DNA from: Butyricicoccus pullicaecorum DSM 23266
GTDB lineage: Bacteria; Bacillota; Clostridia; Oscillospirales; Butyricicoccaceae
Direction of reading: 5' to 3'
Length of the DNA stretch: 64,000 nucleotides
NCBI RefSeq assembly: GCF_900167005.1
Contig: NZ_FUXW01000005.1
Location: 62,001 to 126,000 of the forward strand
The notes beneath the pieces are model-generated. The model was not told where the DNA came from and ran no database searches. It saw nothing but the letters and a program-made list of their open reading frames with translations. Made by a program: the position numbers and the translations under genes. How positions within the stretch are numbered: the first letter of the stretch is position 1; the number at the start of each line of letters is the position of its first letter. Of this stretch, positions 19,534 to 28,061 are shown one piece after another.

Positions 19534-20405
19534 TTGGTTGCAGCTCCTTTCTTGAGGATGCGGCCGAGCAGGAGGTTAATGAGCATGATGAAGATGAAGA
19601 GGATGAGGCCGATGCTGAACAGCGCTTGCTTTTGCAGGCTGCCGTCTGCGGCGTAGCTCATTTCGCTTGCGACCGCGGTGGTCAGGAAGCGGACGCTCTT
19701 GAACAGACCGGGCATGTTGGCGACGTTGCCGGCGACCATCATGACCGCCATGGCCTCACCGATGGCGCGGCCGACGCCCAGGACAACGCCTGCGGCGATA
19801 CCGCTCTTGGCAGCGGGCACGCTGACCTTGCACACGGTCTCGATCCAGGTTGCGCCCAGACCCAGGCTTGCTTCCTCGTACTCGGGCGGCACAGCGCGCA
19901 GAGCGGTCTCGCTGACCGAGATGATGCTGGGCAGAATCATGACAGCCAGAACCAGAATAGCGGTCAGCAGCGTGCTGCCGCTCTTGAGGTCGAAGAGGTT
20001 CATGACACCGGGAACCAGAACCATCATACCGATCAGACCGTAAACGACCGAAGGAATGCCCGCGAGCAGCTCAACTGCCGGATGAACGATGGCGGCGAGC
20101 TTGGGGGGTGCGAGCTTGGACAGGAAGATCGCGGTGCACAGGCCGATGGGCACACCGATGACGACTGCGCCCAGTGTACCCCAGACGCTGGTCATGATAA
20201 AGGGCAGGATACCGAACTTGGGATCGGCTGCGGTGGACTGCCAGACCTGACCGAGCAGGAAATCGATGGGGCCGATTTCCAGGATGGCGGGCAGACCGGC
20301 GATGACCATATAAATAGTGATGAGCAGAACGGCAGCGATGGAAACCATGCCGCAGATGAAAAACACGGTATTCATCACACGTTCGATGACATGTTTGACT
20401 TTCAT
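19530..20405 (-). CDS. pstC: Phosphate ABC transporter permease PstC
   Basis: 291-residue permease paired with PstA in the membrane, six helices, loop EEASLGLGATWIETV. The ATG at 20405 is preferred to a GTG two codons upstream, because the GGAG motif would touch the GTG. Follows pstS by 126 bp. Confidence 0.95.
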   Translation of the reverse strand: MKVKHVIERVMNTVFFICGMVSIAAVLLITIYMVIAGLPAILEIGPIDFLLGQVWQSTAADPKFGILPFIMTSVWGTLGAVVIGVPIGLCTAIFLSKLAPPKLAAIVHPAVELLAGIPSVVYGLIGMMVLVPGVMNLFDLKSGSTLLTAILVLAVMILPSIISVSETALRAVPPEYEEASLGLGATWIETVCKVSVPAAKSGIAAGVVLGVGRAIGEAMAVMMVAGNVANMPGLFKSVRFLTTAVASEMSYAADGSLQKQALFSIGLILFIFIMLINLLLGRILKKGAATK

Positions 20406-20531
20406 AGGCACTCCTTGGCTGGACGGGGGAAGCCGCGGGCGTTTTGACCGCGGCTTCCGAAGGGATCAGAGAAAAGATTGGAAAAAGATTTTGGAAATTG
20501 AAGAGGTATCAAGTGTAAGGGAGCGAGAGGC

Positions 20532-21392
20532 TTACTTGAGCGGTACAGCGCCAGCCTGAGCGACCAGGTCGGAAACTTCCTCGCTGGTAGCGTACTCGAT
20601 GAAGGCCTTGGTCTGCTCGGTCTGCTCAGCGCCGTCCTTGGTGACGAAGATGAAGGGACGCTGAATCTTGTAGGTACCGTCCTGAACGGTCTCCTCGGTA
20701 GCCTCAACACCGTCTACGGTGACAGCCTTGACGGTCTCATCAACAGCGGACAGGGAAGCGTAGCCGAAAGCGTTCGGGTTTGCAGCAACGCCTGCGATGA
20801 CTGCGCCGGTGCTGGTCAGCTCCTGCTCGTACTTGCAGACATCCTCAACGCCTACGATGCTCTCGAAGCCGTCGCGGGTACCGGAACCTGCCTCACGGCC
20901 GATCAGAACAACCGGAGCGTCGTTGCCGCCGACATCCTTCCAGTTGGTGATGGTGCCGTCTGCCAGACCCTTGATCTGCTCGAGGGACAGGTCAGAAACC
21001 GGGTTCTCGGAGTTAACTACGATTGCGATACCGTCGAGTGCGAAGGTGGTAGCGGTCAGACCCTGCGCGGTCTCCTCTTCCTTCAGGTCACGGCTGGACA
21101 GGCCAAGATCCAGGGTGCCGTCAGCAGCACCGGTGATGCCTGCGCCCGAACCGGTGGGATCGTAGGTGATGTCAACGTCGGGGTTGAGCTCCATGAAGGA
21201 CTCGCTCAGTGCGCCGATGACCTTCTCAACGCTGGTGGAACCGCCGGTTGCGATTGCACCGCTGAGAGTAGTGGACTCGGAAGTCTCGCCTGCATCGGCC
21301 TGAGATTCGGTGTCCTGAGAGCCGCCGCAAGCGGTCAGGCTTGCAGCCAGTGCACAAGCGGTAAAGATTGCGAAGATACGTCTGAGTTTCAT
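20532..21392 (-). CDS. pstS: Phosphate-binding lipoprotein PstS
   Basis: 286-residue extracellular solute-binding lipoprotein. Lipoprotein signal with lipobox LTAC (Cys about 21), then an acidic Ser/Thr linker. Phosphate-contact motifs GGSTSVEKV, TGSGAGITG, LSSRDLK and REAGSGTRDGFES are present. Start at 21392 follows AAAGGAG. First gene of pstSCAB-phoU. Confidence 0.95.
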   Translation of the reverse strand: MKLRRIFAIFTACALAASLTACGGSQDTESQADAGETSESTTLSGAIATGGSTSVEKVIGALSESFMELNPDVDITYDPTGSGAGITGAADGTLDLGLSSRDLKEEETAQGLTATTFALDGIAIVVNSENPVSDLSLEQIKGLADGTITNWKDVGGNDAPVVLIGREAGSGTRDGFESIVGVEDVCKYEQELTSTGAVIAGVAANPNAFGYASLSAVDETVKAVTVDGVEATEETVQDGTYKIQRPFIFVTKDGAEQTEQTKAFIEYATSEEVSDLVAQAGAVPLK

Positions 21393-21565
21393 AACAAATG
21401 TCTCCTTTTTGTCTGGACGGGCAGTTTCCACGCTCGCCTGAGCGCTGCCCCTATCGTTTGTCCTTTGATTTTCGGAACGGTTACCAGTATAGACGAGGCC
21501 TGCAAAATCCACTAGCATATCCCGGTGAATCCTTTGTAAAAGTACGAAAGTAGTCGGTCAAAAAA

Positions 21566-21592
21566 TTTTTACACAAAAGTGTTTTGTAAAAA
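21566..21592. promoter_or_regulatory. Dyad upstream of pstS, possible phosphate-response site
   Basis: TTTTTACA (21566-21573) and TGTAAAAA (21585-21592) form a perfect dyad with an 11-bp centre, 174 bp before pstS. A further TTTACA word, read toward pstS, lies at 21533-21538. TTTACA-like words resemble PhoP boxes of Firmicutes, but spacing here is not the classic direct-repeat pattern. Confidence 0.35.
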
Positions 21593-21646
21593 TCGTGCAA
21601 ATCTGATAAGAGTTTGGTCAAATCTGCGTGAAATGCTGATCGACAC

Positions 21647-21674
21647 TTGACAAGGAAAAGGTTCGGCATATAAT
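21647..21674 (+). promoter_or_regulatory. Consensus sigma-A promoter for the XRE operon
   Basis: Perfect TTGACA (21647-21652) and perfect TATAAT (21669-21674) with a 16-bp spacer; transcription should start near 21681. Confidence 0.85.
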
Positions 21675-21683
21675 ATGAAGTAT

Positions 21684-21697
21684 CCTTCATGTGAAGG
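21684..21697. promoter_or_regulatory. Palindromic operator at the XRE-operon start site
   Basis: CCTTCA-TG-TGAAGG is a perfect dyad just downstream of the predicted transcription start. A half copy (CTTCATGTG) follows at 21701-21709. It is well placed for autorepression by the small XRE protein. Confidence 0.55.
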
Positions 21698-21730
21698 AAA
21701 CTTCATGTGCAGAGAGGAGACCGGAAGGGA

Positions 21731-21964
21731 TTGAAAAATAAGGTCAGAGAGCTGCGGCAGGCGGCCAATATGACCCAGCAGCAGCTGGCCGAGCTCGTCT
21801 ATGTGTCGTCGCGCACGATCATCTCACTGGAAAAAGGACAGTACAATCCTTCTTTGCTGCTGGCGTACCGCATCGCGTGCGTATTTGGTACAACGGTGGA
21901 GAATCTGTACTGTTTGGCGGAAAATAAAGCGCTGGAGGATCAGCAATATGAAGATTTACAGTAA
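21731..21964 (+). CDS. Small XRE/Cro-type transcriptional regulator
   Basis: 77 residues, almost entirely a helix-turn-helix of the YozG-like type: MKNKVRELRQAANMTQQQLA, VSSRTIISLEKGQYNPSLLLAYRIACVF. Such stand-alone domains usually repress their own operon. The TTG at 21731 gives the family start, with GAGGAG about 11 bases upstream; a GTG at 21707 is the alternative. It overlaps the next gene by 17 bp, so the two are co-translated. Confidence 0.85.
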   Translation: MKNKVRELRQAANMTQQQLAELVYVSSRTIISLEKGQYNPSLLLAYRIACVFGTTVENLYCLAENKALEDQQYEDLQ

Positions 21965-22352
21965 AAAGAGACTGTGGTCGGGCGTAGGACTGCTGGTTTT
22001 GGCGGTCTTGCTGCTTGTGACCATGTGTATCAAGGGATTTCGCGCCAAAAGCGTCGCGCTGGTCGTCGTGCTCGTGGCGATCGGTCTCGGCGAGCTGGGC
22101 AGCGCCATGTCCCGGCAGCAGGCCATCGAAGACCGGGAAGAGCGCACGGCGTTTATTGAGAGCAAGGCCAGAAGCCGCGCATTTTCCCTGACGCAACAGA
22201 TTTGTCTGGTGTTGACCATTGCACTGGTTGTGGCCGGCGCGGTCAAGACTTATCTGCCGCTGCTCGCCATGGGCATAGCCACGGGTTTGATTCTCACCCT
22301 GTCCACGGTGTGCGAGATTGCAGCAACAATCTACTATGAAAAGCGATATTGA
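21948..22352 (+). CDS. Small membrane protein, DUF2178-like
   Basis: 134 residues with four hydrophobic helices in two pairs (about 11-28, 31-48, 81-100, 103-125) separated by a charged cytoplasmic segment (EDREERTAFIESKARSRAF). This pattern and its position after a small XRE gene match uncharacterised DUF2178-type proteins; the family match is from memory, moderate. No catalytic motif seen. GGAGG eight bases before the ATG. Confidence 0.75.
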   Translation: MKIYSKKRLWSGVGLLVLAVLLLVTMCIKGFRAKSVALVVVLVAIGLGELGSAMSRQQAIEDREERTAFIESKARSRAFSLTQQICLVLTIALVVAGAVKTYLPLLAMGIATGLILTLSTVCEIAATIYYEKRY

Positions 22353-22366
22353 GGAGGTGTTTTCCG

Positions 22367-22681
22367 GTGAAATCGACGCAGGATATCAGCGCACAGCGGC
22401 GCGTGCGCTATGGAAAGGACGAACGTGACCGGCAGATCGATGTGCAGTCCAAAAGCTACGCGGCAGAAATCATGGTCACCGTGGCCGAGATTCTGATGAT
22501 TGCCGCTCTCGTGAAGGGCAGTCCGCTCTGGCGCGGCTTTTTATCGGTCGCTCTGACCGGCTGTGCGGTCGGTTTGATTCATAAATACACCGTATATCGC
22601 GAAAAACCCTACCTCTATGTCGGTCTGGCACTGGGCCTTGCGGCGCTCGCGCTGCTCATCGCGTGTATTCGGGTGATGTGA
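22367..22681 (+). CDS. Small two-to-three-helix membrane protein
   Basis: 104 residues; a basic N-terminus with YGKDERDRQIDVQSKSYA, resembling the charged segment of the preceding protein, then three hydrophobic stretches (about 38-52, 56-74, 85-102). GTG start at 22367 with GGAGG nine bases upstream; the in-frame start at 22349 has no ribosome-binding site. Function unknown; probably works with the 134-residue protein. Confidence 0.7.
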   Translation: MKSTQDISAQRRVRYGKDERDRQIDVQSKSYAAEIMVTVAEILMIAALVKGSPLWRGFLSVALTGCAVGLIHKYTVYREKPYLYVGLALGLAALALLIACIRVM

Positions 22682-22700
22682 CGGACAGGGAGGTGAGCGC

Positions 22701-23630
22701 ATGCAGAGCGGACGATTGTTTCAGCTGCTGTATCTGCTTTTGGAGGGAGAAAACTGGACGGTGCACAGGCTTTCCGAGCGTCTGGAGGCTTCCGAACGCA
22801 CCATTCGGCGCGATTTGGACGCGCTGAGCGCGGCGGGTATCCCGGTCTATACCGTGCAGGGAAGAGGCGGCGGTGTGCGGCTGCTGCCCGGCTTTGTGCT
22901 CGACCGCTCGCTGCTGAGCGGACAGGAACAGGACACCATCCTGTACGGCTTGCAGACCTTGCACGCGACCGGCATGGACGCGACCGATGATCTGCTGCGC
23001 GAGCTTTCCCGGCTGTTCCGTCGAGAGACGGCAAAGCGCTGGATTGATGCCGATTTTTCGCCGTGGAACGGCGGCATAGACCGCGCCCTGTTCGACCTGC
23101 TGCGCGAGGCCATCCTGCACCATATCCCCATCAGTTTTGACTATTACAGCGCCGAGGGTGAGACGACTTCACGCACAATCGAACCCGTTCGGCTGAGTTT
23201 CAAGGGCATGGCGTGGTACATTCAGGGCTGGTGCCGCCTGCGGGAGGACTTCCGCACCTTCAAGCTCAACCGCATGGACGCTGTGAGCCTGTGCGAGGGC
23301 GAGCACTTTACACCGCGCGAGCTGCCGCCGCTGCCTGACCAGATCGCACTTGGAACCAATATGACGAGCGTGGTTGTCCGGTTTGCACCTGAGATCGCCT
23401 ATCGGGTGTATGACGAGTTCGACCGCGCCCGGATTGCACCCCAGCCCGACGGTTCGCTGATCGTGCATACCGATTGGCCGCCCGGCCTGTGGGGCGTGAG
23501 TTATCTGCTGTCTTATGGCAGCACCGCCGAGGTCATCCAGCCCGAGGAACTGCGCCGCGCACTGGCACAGGAGGCGAAAAAGATTGCAGCGCAGTACGCA
23601 CATGATGAAGAAAACGAAGATTTTCGGTGA
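22701..23630 (+). CDS. WYL-domain HTH transcriptional regulator (YafY type)
   Basis: 309 residues: DeoR-like winged helix (about 1-60; RLFQLLYLLLEGENWTV, ASERTIRRDLDALSAAGIP), WYL domain (about 135-215; GMAWYIQGWCRLREDFRTFKLNRM, in the place of the usual WYL core), and a C-terminal WCX extension. These regulators sense nucleotides or second messengers and often control DNA-stress or defence genes. Last gene of the XRE-membrane protein group; a terminator follows directly. Confidence 0.88.
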   Translation: MQSGRLFQLLYLLLEGENWTVHRLSERLEASERTIRRDLDALSAAGIPVYTVQGRGGGVRLLPGFVLDRSLLSGQEQDTILYGLQTLHATGMDATDDLLRELSRLFRRETAKRWIDADFSPWNGGIDRALFDLLREAILHHIPISFDYYSAEGETTSRTIEPVRLSFKGMAWYIQGWCRLREDFRTFKLNRMDAVSLCEGEHFTPRELPPLPDQIALGTNMTSVVVRFAPEIAYRVYDEFDRARIAPQPDGSLIVHTDWPPGLWGVSYLLSYGSTAEVIQPEELRRALAQEAKKIAAQYAHDEENEDFR

Positions 23631-23637
23631 TGTTTAA

Positions 23638-23664
23638 AACCGGTCAGACCCTGACCGGTTTTTG
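23638..23664 (+). terminator. Terminator after the WYL regulator
   Basis: AACCGGTCAG/CTGACCGGTT, three-base loop, followed by TTTT. Confidence 0.85.
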
Positions 23665-23705
23665 CTGTTATCCTAGAGCCATCCCAAAAGAGAAAGGATG
23701 CAGCA

Positions 23706-24407
23706 ATGATGAAAGAGATGAAGTACGAGGTTGTCAGCCTGCCCGCAAGACGCGTGACCGGCATTGCCGTGCGCACGTCCAATGAGGCGCCCGACTGTGG
23801 ACAGAAGATCGGCAGTTTATGGCAGCGATACTGGAAAGACGGCGTGCGCGAAGCCCTGCACGCAGGCGAAAACGCGGTGTGCTACGGACTGTACACCCAG
23901 TACCACCGTGATGACCTGAGCTATCTGGCCGTTGTCGGCTGCGAGAGCGATACCTGCCCGGATGGCTGCGTGACGGTGGACATTCCGGCAGGGCAGTACG
24001 CAAAGTTTACCTATACCGGCCAGATGGCAGGCGTGGGCGCGATGTGGCAGCAAATCTGGAATACCCGCATGCCGCGCGCGTATACCGTGGACTTTGAGGA
24101 GTACACCGCCATGGACGCACAGGGCAACGGTACGGTTCACATCTATGTCGCGCTGGCCGATGTGTGCCAGTCGTGCGGCATGCCTATGACCCGGCCGGAG
24201 GACTACGGCACCGAGCGGGACGGCAAACCCAGCAAGGCATACTGCTGCTATTGCCGCAAGGACGGCGCGTTCGTGCAGGACTGCACGATGGAAGAGATGA
24301 TCGAGGGCTGTCTGACCTATGCACCCGAAATGTATGGAGATCTCGACGCGGCACGCGCCCAGATGCAAGCCTATTTCCCGACGCTCGAACGCTGGAAACA
24401 GCATTAA
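23706..24407 (+). CDS. GyrI-like effector-binding domain fused to a zinc ribbon
   Basis: 233 residues. The first 155 form a GyrI/AraC-effector-like domain (small-molecule binding; DIPAGQYAKFTYTG, RAYTVDFEEY). The last 80 are a putative zinc ribbon of the CQSCGMPM...CCYC type (PF12674-like), with four Cys visible. Members are usually annotated as transcription activator effector-binding proteins without a DNA-binding domain. ATG after AAAGGATG. Single gene between two terminators. Confidence 0.8.
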   Translation: MMKEMKYEVVSLPARRVTGIAVRTSNEAPDCGQKIGSLWQRYWKDGVREALHAGENAVCYGLYTQYHRDDLSYLAVVGCESDTCPDGCVTVDIPAGQYAKFTYTGQMAGVGAMWQQIWNTRMPRAYTVDFEEYTAMDAQGNGTVHIYVALADVCQSCGMPMTRPEDYGTERDGKPSKAYCCYCRKDGAFVQDCTMEEMIEGCLTYAPEMYGDLDAARAQMQAYFPTLERWKQH

Positions 24408-24425
24408 GTCCATATTTTGATGCCC

Positions 24426-24452
24426 AAAACCGCCTGCTTGCCGGGCGGTTTT
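24426..24452 (+). terminator. Terminator after the GyrI-like gene
   Basis: AAACCGCC/GGGCGGTTT hairpin followed by TTCT. Confidence 0.7.
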
Positions 24453-24543
24453 CTGCTTGTTCGATTGCACGGAAAGCGCAAACATGGTATACTGCTGATA
24501 ACCGAACAAACAATCGGAATTTTGCAGACAGGAGGGCGGAGCG

Positions 24544-26697
24544 ATGAGCGACCTGCTGGACGGTCTCAACCCGGCGCAGCGCGAGGCCGTGACCACGACC
24601 GAGGGCTATGTGCGGGTGATTGCGGGCGCAGGCTCGGGCAAGACCCGCGCACTGGCGCACCGTTTTGCGTATCTGGTGTGTGAGGCGGGCATTCTGCCCG
24701 AGAACATCCTGTGCGTGACCTTTACCAATAAATCGGCAGCCGAAATGCGCCAGCGCATTCACAAACTGACCGGTGACAATGACACCGGCTATATTTGCAC
24801 CTTCCACAGCTTTTGCGTGTCGGTCTTGCAGGAGGACAGCCACGCCGTGCAGTATCCCAAGAACTTTTTGGTGCTGGATAACGCCGATATCGACGCGATG
24901 CTGGGCATTATCTACGAGGAACGCGGCTTGACGCTGCGCCACATGACGTACAGCAAGGCGCGCGACATGATCGAGATGCGCAAGCTGTTCCAGAACCCAG
25001 ACTATTACCGTGACCTCATCGCCATGCCGCTCGGCGCACTCGAGGACAAGTACCGCGCGGCGCAGACCGTGTCCGATATCATCTTTTATGGCTATCTGTA
25101 CCAGCAAAAGAAGTGCTTCGGGCTGGATTATAACGACCTCATCAAGGTCACGCTCTATCTGTTCGAGCGGGATGCCGATATTCGATTAAAATGGCAGCAG
25201 CGGCTGGAATATATCATGGTGGACGAGTTCCAAGATATCGACAAGCTGCAATATGAGCTGATGACCGTCCTGTGCGGCTATCACAAGAACCTGTTTGTAG
25301 TCGGCGACCCCGACCAGACCATCTACACTTGGCGCGGCGCTGATATCCGCTATCTGCTGGACTTTGACCGCGCTTTTCCGGGCACGCGCACCATCATGCT
25401 GCTGCAAAACTACCGTTCGACCCCGCAGATTCTGGCGGCTGCAAACGACCTCATTGACAAAAACCATAACCGCATGGACAAGATTTTGGAGCCTACCCGA
25501 CCGGACGGCGTGCCCGTCCGCTGTCACCATGCGCGTACCGCCGAGGCCGAGGCTGCTTGGATTGCGGGCGAGATTGACGCCCTGCACAAACAGGGCGTGC
25601 CCTACCGCGCCATGACCGTGCTTTATCGCGCTCATTATGTCACGCGCACGATCGAGACCGTTTTCCTGCACGAGGAGATTCCGTACACCATTTACAGCGG
25701 CACACAGTTCTTCTGCCGGGCGGAAATCAAGGATACGCTGTCCTACTTGCGCATGATCGCCTACCGCGACGATCTTTCCTTCCTGCGCATTGTCAACCAG
25801 CCCCGGCGCAACATCGGAGAACGCCGTATCAAGTTCCTGCGCGAAGCCGCGCAGCAGACCGGTGCGTCGCTCTATGACACACTGTGCGCCCATCTGGACG
25901 ACGAACTGTTCAAGGGCACCAAGGCGCGGCAGTTTGTGCAGTTCATCCAGTCGCTCGCGTCGGATTACGCCGACCGCCCGATCTCCGAGGTGCTGGCCGA
26001 GACGCTTGACCGCAGCGGATACGAGAAAATGCTGCGCACCGAGGGCAGTCAGGAACGTCTGGATAACCTAGCCGAGCTCAAACAGTCGGTCTACGAGTAC
26101 GAGACGACCTGCGGTGAGGAGAGCACGCTCGAACACTATCTGGCGCGTGTGGCACTGCTGACCAACACCGACGCGGGCGGAACGCGCGATCAGGTGCGCT
26201 TGATGACCGTGCACACGGCAAAGGGTCTGGAATTTCCCTATGTTTTCCTGTGCGCCATGAACGACGGTATTTTCCCCTCCAAAAAGGTGCACACTTGGCC
26301 GGGCATGGAGGAAGAACGCCGCTTGGCCTTTGTCGCCCTGACCCGTGCACAGGACGGTCTGTACCTGTCCGAGGCCGAGGGACGCAACTTTGACGGTTCG
26401 TGCCGGTATCCCTCGCGCTTTTTGCTGGATATCGACCCCGATCTCTTGCAGTACACCGAACAGCCGCCCGAAGCCATGCTGGCCGAGGCGCGTGACTACA
26501 TCAGCCTGCGCGAAAAATACCTGCTCGACGAGAATGCCGAGTTGCCGCTGGCCGCCGGCGACCGCATCGTGCACGGCGTGTTCGGCCCGGGCACCATAGA
26601 GGCGGTCGACCAGACCCGCGCGGTCTACCGCATCCAGTTCGACGACATGAAAACCCCGCGCGATATCACGTTTCGCGCCAAACTGGAACGCGAATGA
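24544..26697 (+). CDS. UvrD/PcrA-family superfamily I DNA helicase
   Basis: 717-residue 3'-5' helicase. Q-motif LNPAQREAV (about 8-16), Walker A AGAGSGKTR (27-35), FTNKSAAEM, Walker B VDEFQDID (about 227), GDPDQTIYTWRGA (motif III), YRS (motif IV), TVHTAKGLEFPYVF (motif V), EEERRLAFVALTRAQ (motif VI). A C-terminal Tudor-like segment (DRIVHGVFGPGTIEAVD) is the PcrA RNA-polymerase-interaction type. Either PcrA itself or a close paralogue; the second half is a little shorter than in B. subtilis PcrA. Confidence 0.92.
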   Translation: MSDLLDGLNPAQREAVTTTEGYVRVIAGAGSGKTRALAHRFAYLVCEAGILPENILCVTFTNKSAAEMRQRIHKLTGDNDTGYICTFHSFCVSVLQEDSHAVQYPKNFLVLDNADIDAMLGIIYEERGLTLRHMTYSKARDMIEMRKLFQNPDYYRDLIAMPLGALEDKYRAAQTVSDIIFYGYLYQQKKCFGLDYNDLIKVTLYLFERDADIRLKWQQRLEYIMVDEFQDIDKLQYELMTVLCGYHKNLFVVGDPDQTIYTWRGADIRYLLDFDRAFPGTRTIMLLQNYRSTPQILAAANDLIDKNHNRMDKILEPTRPDGVPVRCHHARTAEAEAAWIAGEIDALHKQGVPYRAMTVLYRAHYVTRTIETVFLHEEIPYTIYSGTQFFCRAEIKDTLSYLRMIAYRDDLSFLRIVNQPRRNIGERRIKFLREAAQQTGASLYDTLCAHLDDELFKGTKARQFVQFIQSLASDYADRPISEVLAETLDRSGYEKMLRTEGSQERLDNLAELKQSVYEYETTCGEESTLEHYLARVALLTNTDAGGTRDQVRLMTVHTAKGLEFPYVFLCAMNDGIFPSKKVHTWPGMEEERRLAFVALTRAQDGLYLSEAEGRNFDGSCRYPSRFLLDIDPDLLQYTEQPPEAMLAEARDYISLREKYLLDENAELPLAAGDRIVHGVFGPGTIEAVDQTRAVYRIQFDDMKTPRDITFRAKLERE

Positions 26698-26716
26698 GCC
26701 GCCATCCCCAAAAACC

Positions 26717-26748
26717 AAGCCCCGATCCATCCCGGACGGGGCTTTTGT
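26717..26748 (+). terminator. Terminator of the helicase gene
   Basis: AAGCCCCG/CGGGGCTT stem followed by TT; positioned 20 bp after the stop. Confidence 0.75.
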
Positions 26749-26866
26749 GCGCGCGAAACCACTTAAAATCGCACCCCGGACTGGGGTTCGGTTTTGCGCA
26801 TTCCCACAACTTCTACCCCGTAAAAAGCAAAAAAATTGCGGTGCGTCAAAAAATTTCAGATATTAC

Positions 26867-26895
26867 TTGACCTTATCGCTTTTAACTGCTAAAAT
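26867..26895 (+). promoter_or_regulatory. Promoter of the ABC importer operon
   Basis: TTGACC (26867-26872) and TAAAAT (26890-26895), 17-bp spacer, 63 bp before the binding-protein gene. No T-box or riboswitch was recognised in the leader. Confidence 0.65.
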
Positions 26896-26957
26896 GACAA
26901 AGTAGACAGCATCCAAGACACTGTTTACAACCATCAATATAAAAGGGGTTTTTTGAC

Positions 26958-27959
26958 ATGCAAAAGAGAAGATTGCTCGCTGCCCTGCTCGCAGGTGCTA
27001 TGGCGTTCTCGCTCACGGCCTGCGGAAGCTCGAATGGAGATACTGGAGACAGTGCTGCTGCCGGCGGTGACAGCTATACAGTCGGTGTCTGCCAGCTGAT
27101 GCAGCACGCGGCACTGGACGCTGCAACCCAGGGCTTTCAGGATAAACTGACCGAACTGGTCGAAGCAGATGGCAAATCGGTCGAGTTCGACGTGCAGAAC
27201 GCGTCGGGTGACTCGGCAACCTGTACGACCATCGTAAACGGCTTTGTGTCCTCGGGTGTTGACCTCATCATGGGCAACGGCACCGCAGCGCTGCAGGCGG
27301 CACAGTCGGGCACGGCGGACATCCCGATTCTGGGTACGTCCATCACCGACTACGCAACCGCACTGGATATGAGCGACTGGACGGGTACGACCGGCACCAA
27401 CATTTCGGGTACGACCGACCTGGCACCGCTGGACGGTCAGGCTGAGATGCTCAAGGAGCTGTTCCCGGATGCCAAGAACGTCGGCCTGCTGTACTGCTCG
27501 GCAGAACCGAACTCTGCATACCAGATCAATACCATCAAGCCCATGCTCGAGGAAATGGGTTACACCTGCACCGAGTATGCGTTCACCGACTCGAACGATG
27601 TCGCATCCATCGCAACCAACGCGAGCGCATCGAGCGACGTCATCTATATCCCGACCGATAACACGGCGGCAACCTGCACCGAGACCATCCGCAACGTCGT
27701 TGTACCGGCAGGCGTACCGGTCATCGCAGGCGAGCAGGGCATCTGCTCGGGCTGCGGCGTGGCAACCCTGTCCATCGACTACTACGAACTCGGCGAGATG
27801 ACCGGTCAGATGGCATACGACATTCTGGTTGGCGGTCAGAACCCGGGCGAGATGGAGATTCAGCCCGCACCGACCTTTACCAAGATGTATAACGAGAGCA
27901 TCTGTCAGGAGCTGGGGTTAACCGTACCCGAGGGCTATGAGGCAATCGCAGCCGAATAA
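26958..27959 (+). CDS. ABC transporter substrate-binding lipoprotein (ABC_sub_bind/TrpX-like)
   Basis: 333-residue secreted lipoprotein: signal with lipobox LTAC (Cys about 22), then a two-lobe type I binding fold (YTVGVCQLMQHAALDAATQGF, IVNGFVSSGVDLIMGNGTAAL, VGLLYCSAEPNSAYQI, VPVIAGEQGICSGCGVATLSIDYYELGEMT). PF04392 family members bind aromatic amino acids or related ligands; ligand here is unknown. First of three genes for one importer. Confidence 0.88.
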   Translation: MQKRRLLAALLAGAMAFSLTACGSSNGDTGDSAAAGGDSYTVGVCQLMQHAALDAATQGFQDKLTELVEADGKSVEFDVQNASGDSATCTTIVNGFVSSGVDLIMGNGTAALQAAQSGTADIPILGTSITDYATALDMSDWTGTTGTNISGTTDLAPLDGQAEMLKELFPDAKNVGLLYCSAEPNSAYQINTIKPMLEEMGYTCTEYAFTDSNDVASIATNASASSDVIYIPTDNTAATCTETIRNVVVPAGVPVIAGEQGICSGCGVATLSIDYYELGEMTGQMAYDILVGGQNPGEMEIQPAPTFTKMYNESICQELGLTVPEGYEAIAAE

Positions 27960-27976
27960 GTAAAATTACAGACCGA

Positions 27977-28012
27977 CAGGCGGGAAAGAGCACTCTTTTC
28001 CGCCTGGTTTTG
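27977..28012 (+). terminator. Intra-operon partial terminator after the binding protein
   Basis: CAGGCGG/CCGCCTG stem extended by GAAAAG-type pairs, followed by GTTTTG. It sits between the binding protein and the permease and would allow surplus binding protein. Confidence 0.6.
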
Positions 28013-28061
28013 CTATCCAGGGGCGGTTGTCCCGGATTATTTCACATCATGGAGGGAAAGT

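Noticed and set aside
26698-26957. T-box or other riboswitch before the TrpX-like importer
   Set aside because: No T-box core sequence or specifier hairpin; a plain promoter and short leader explain the gap.
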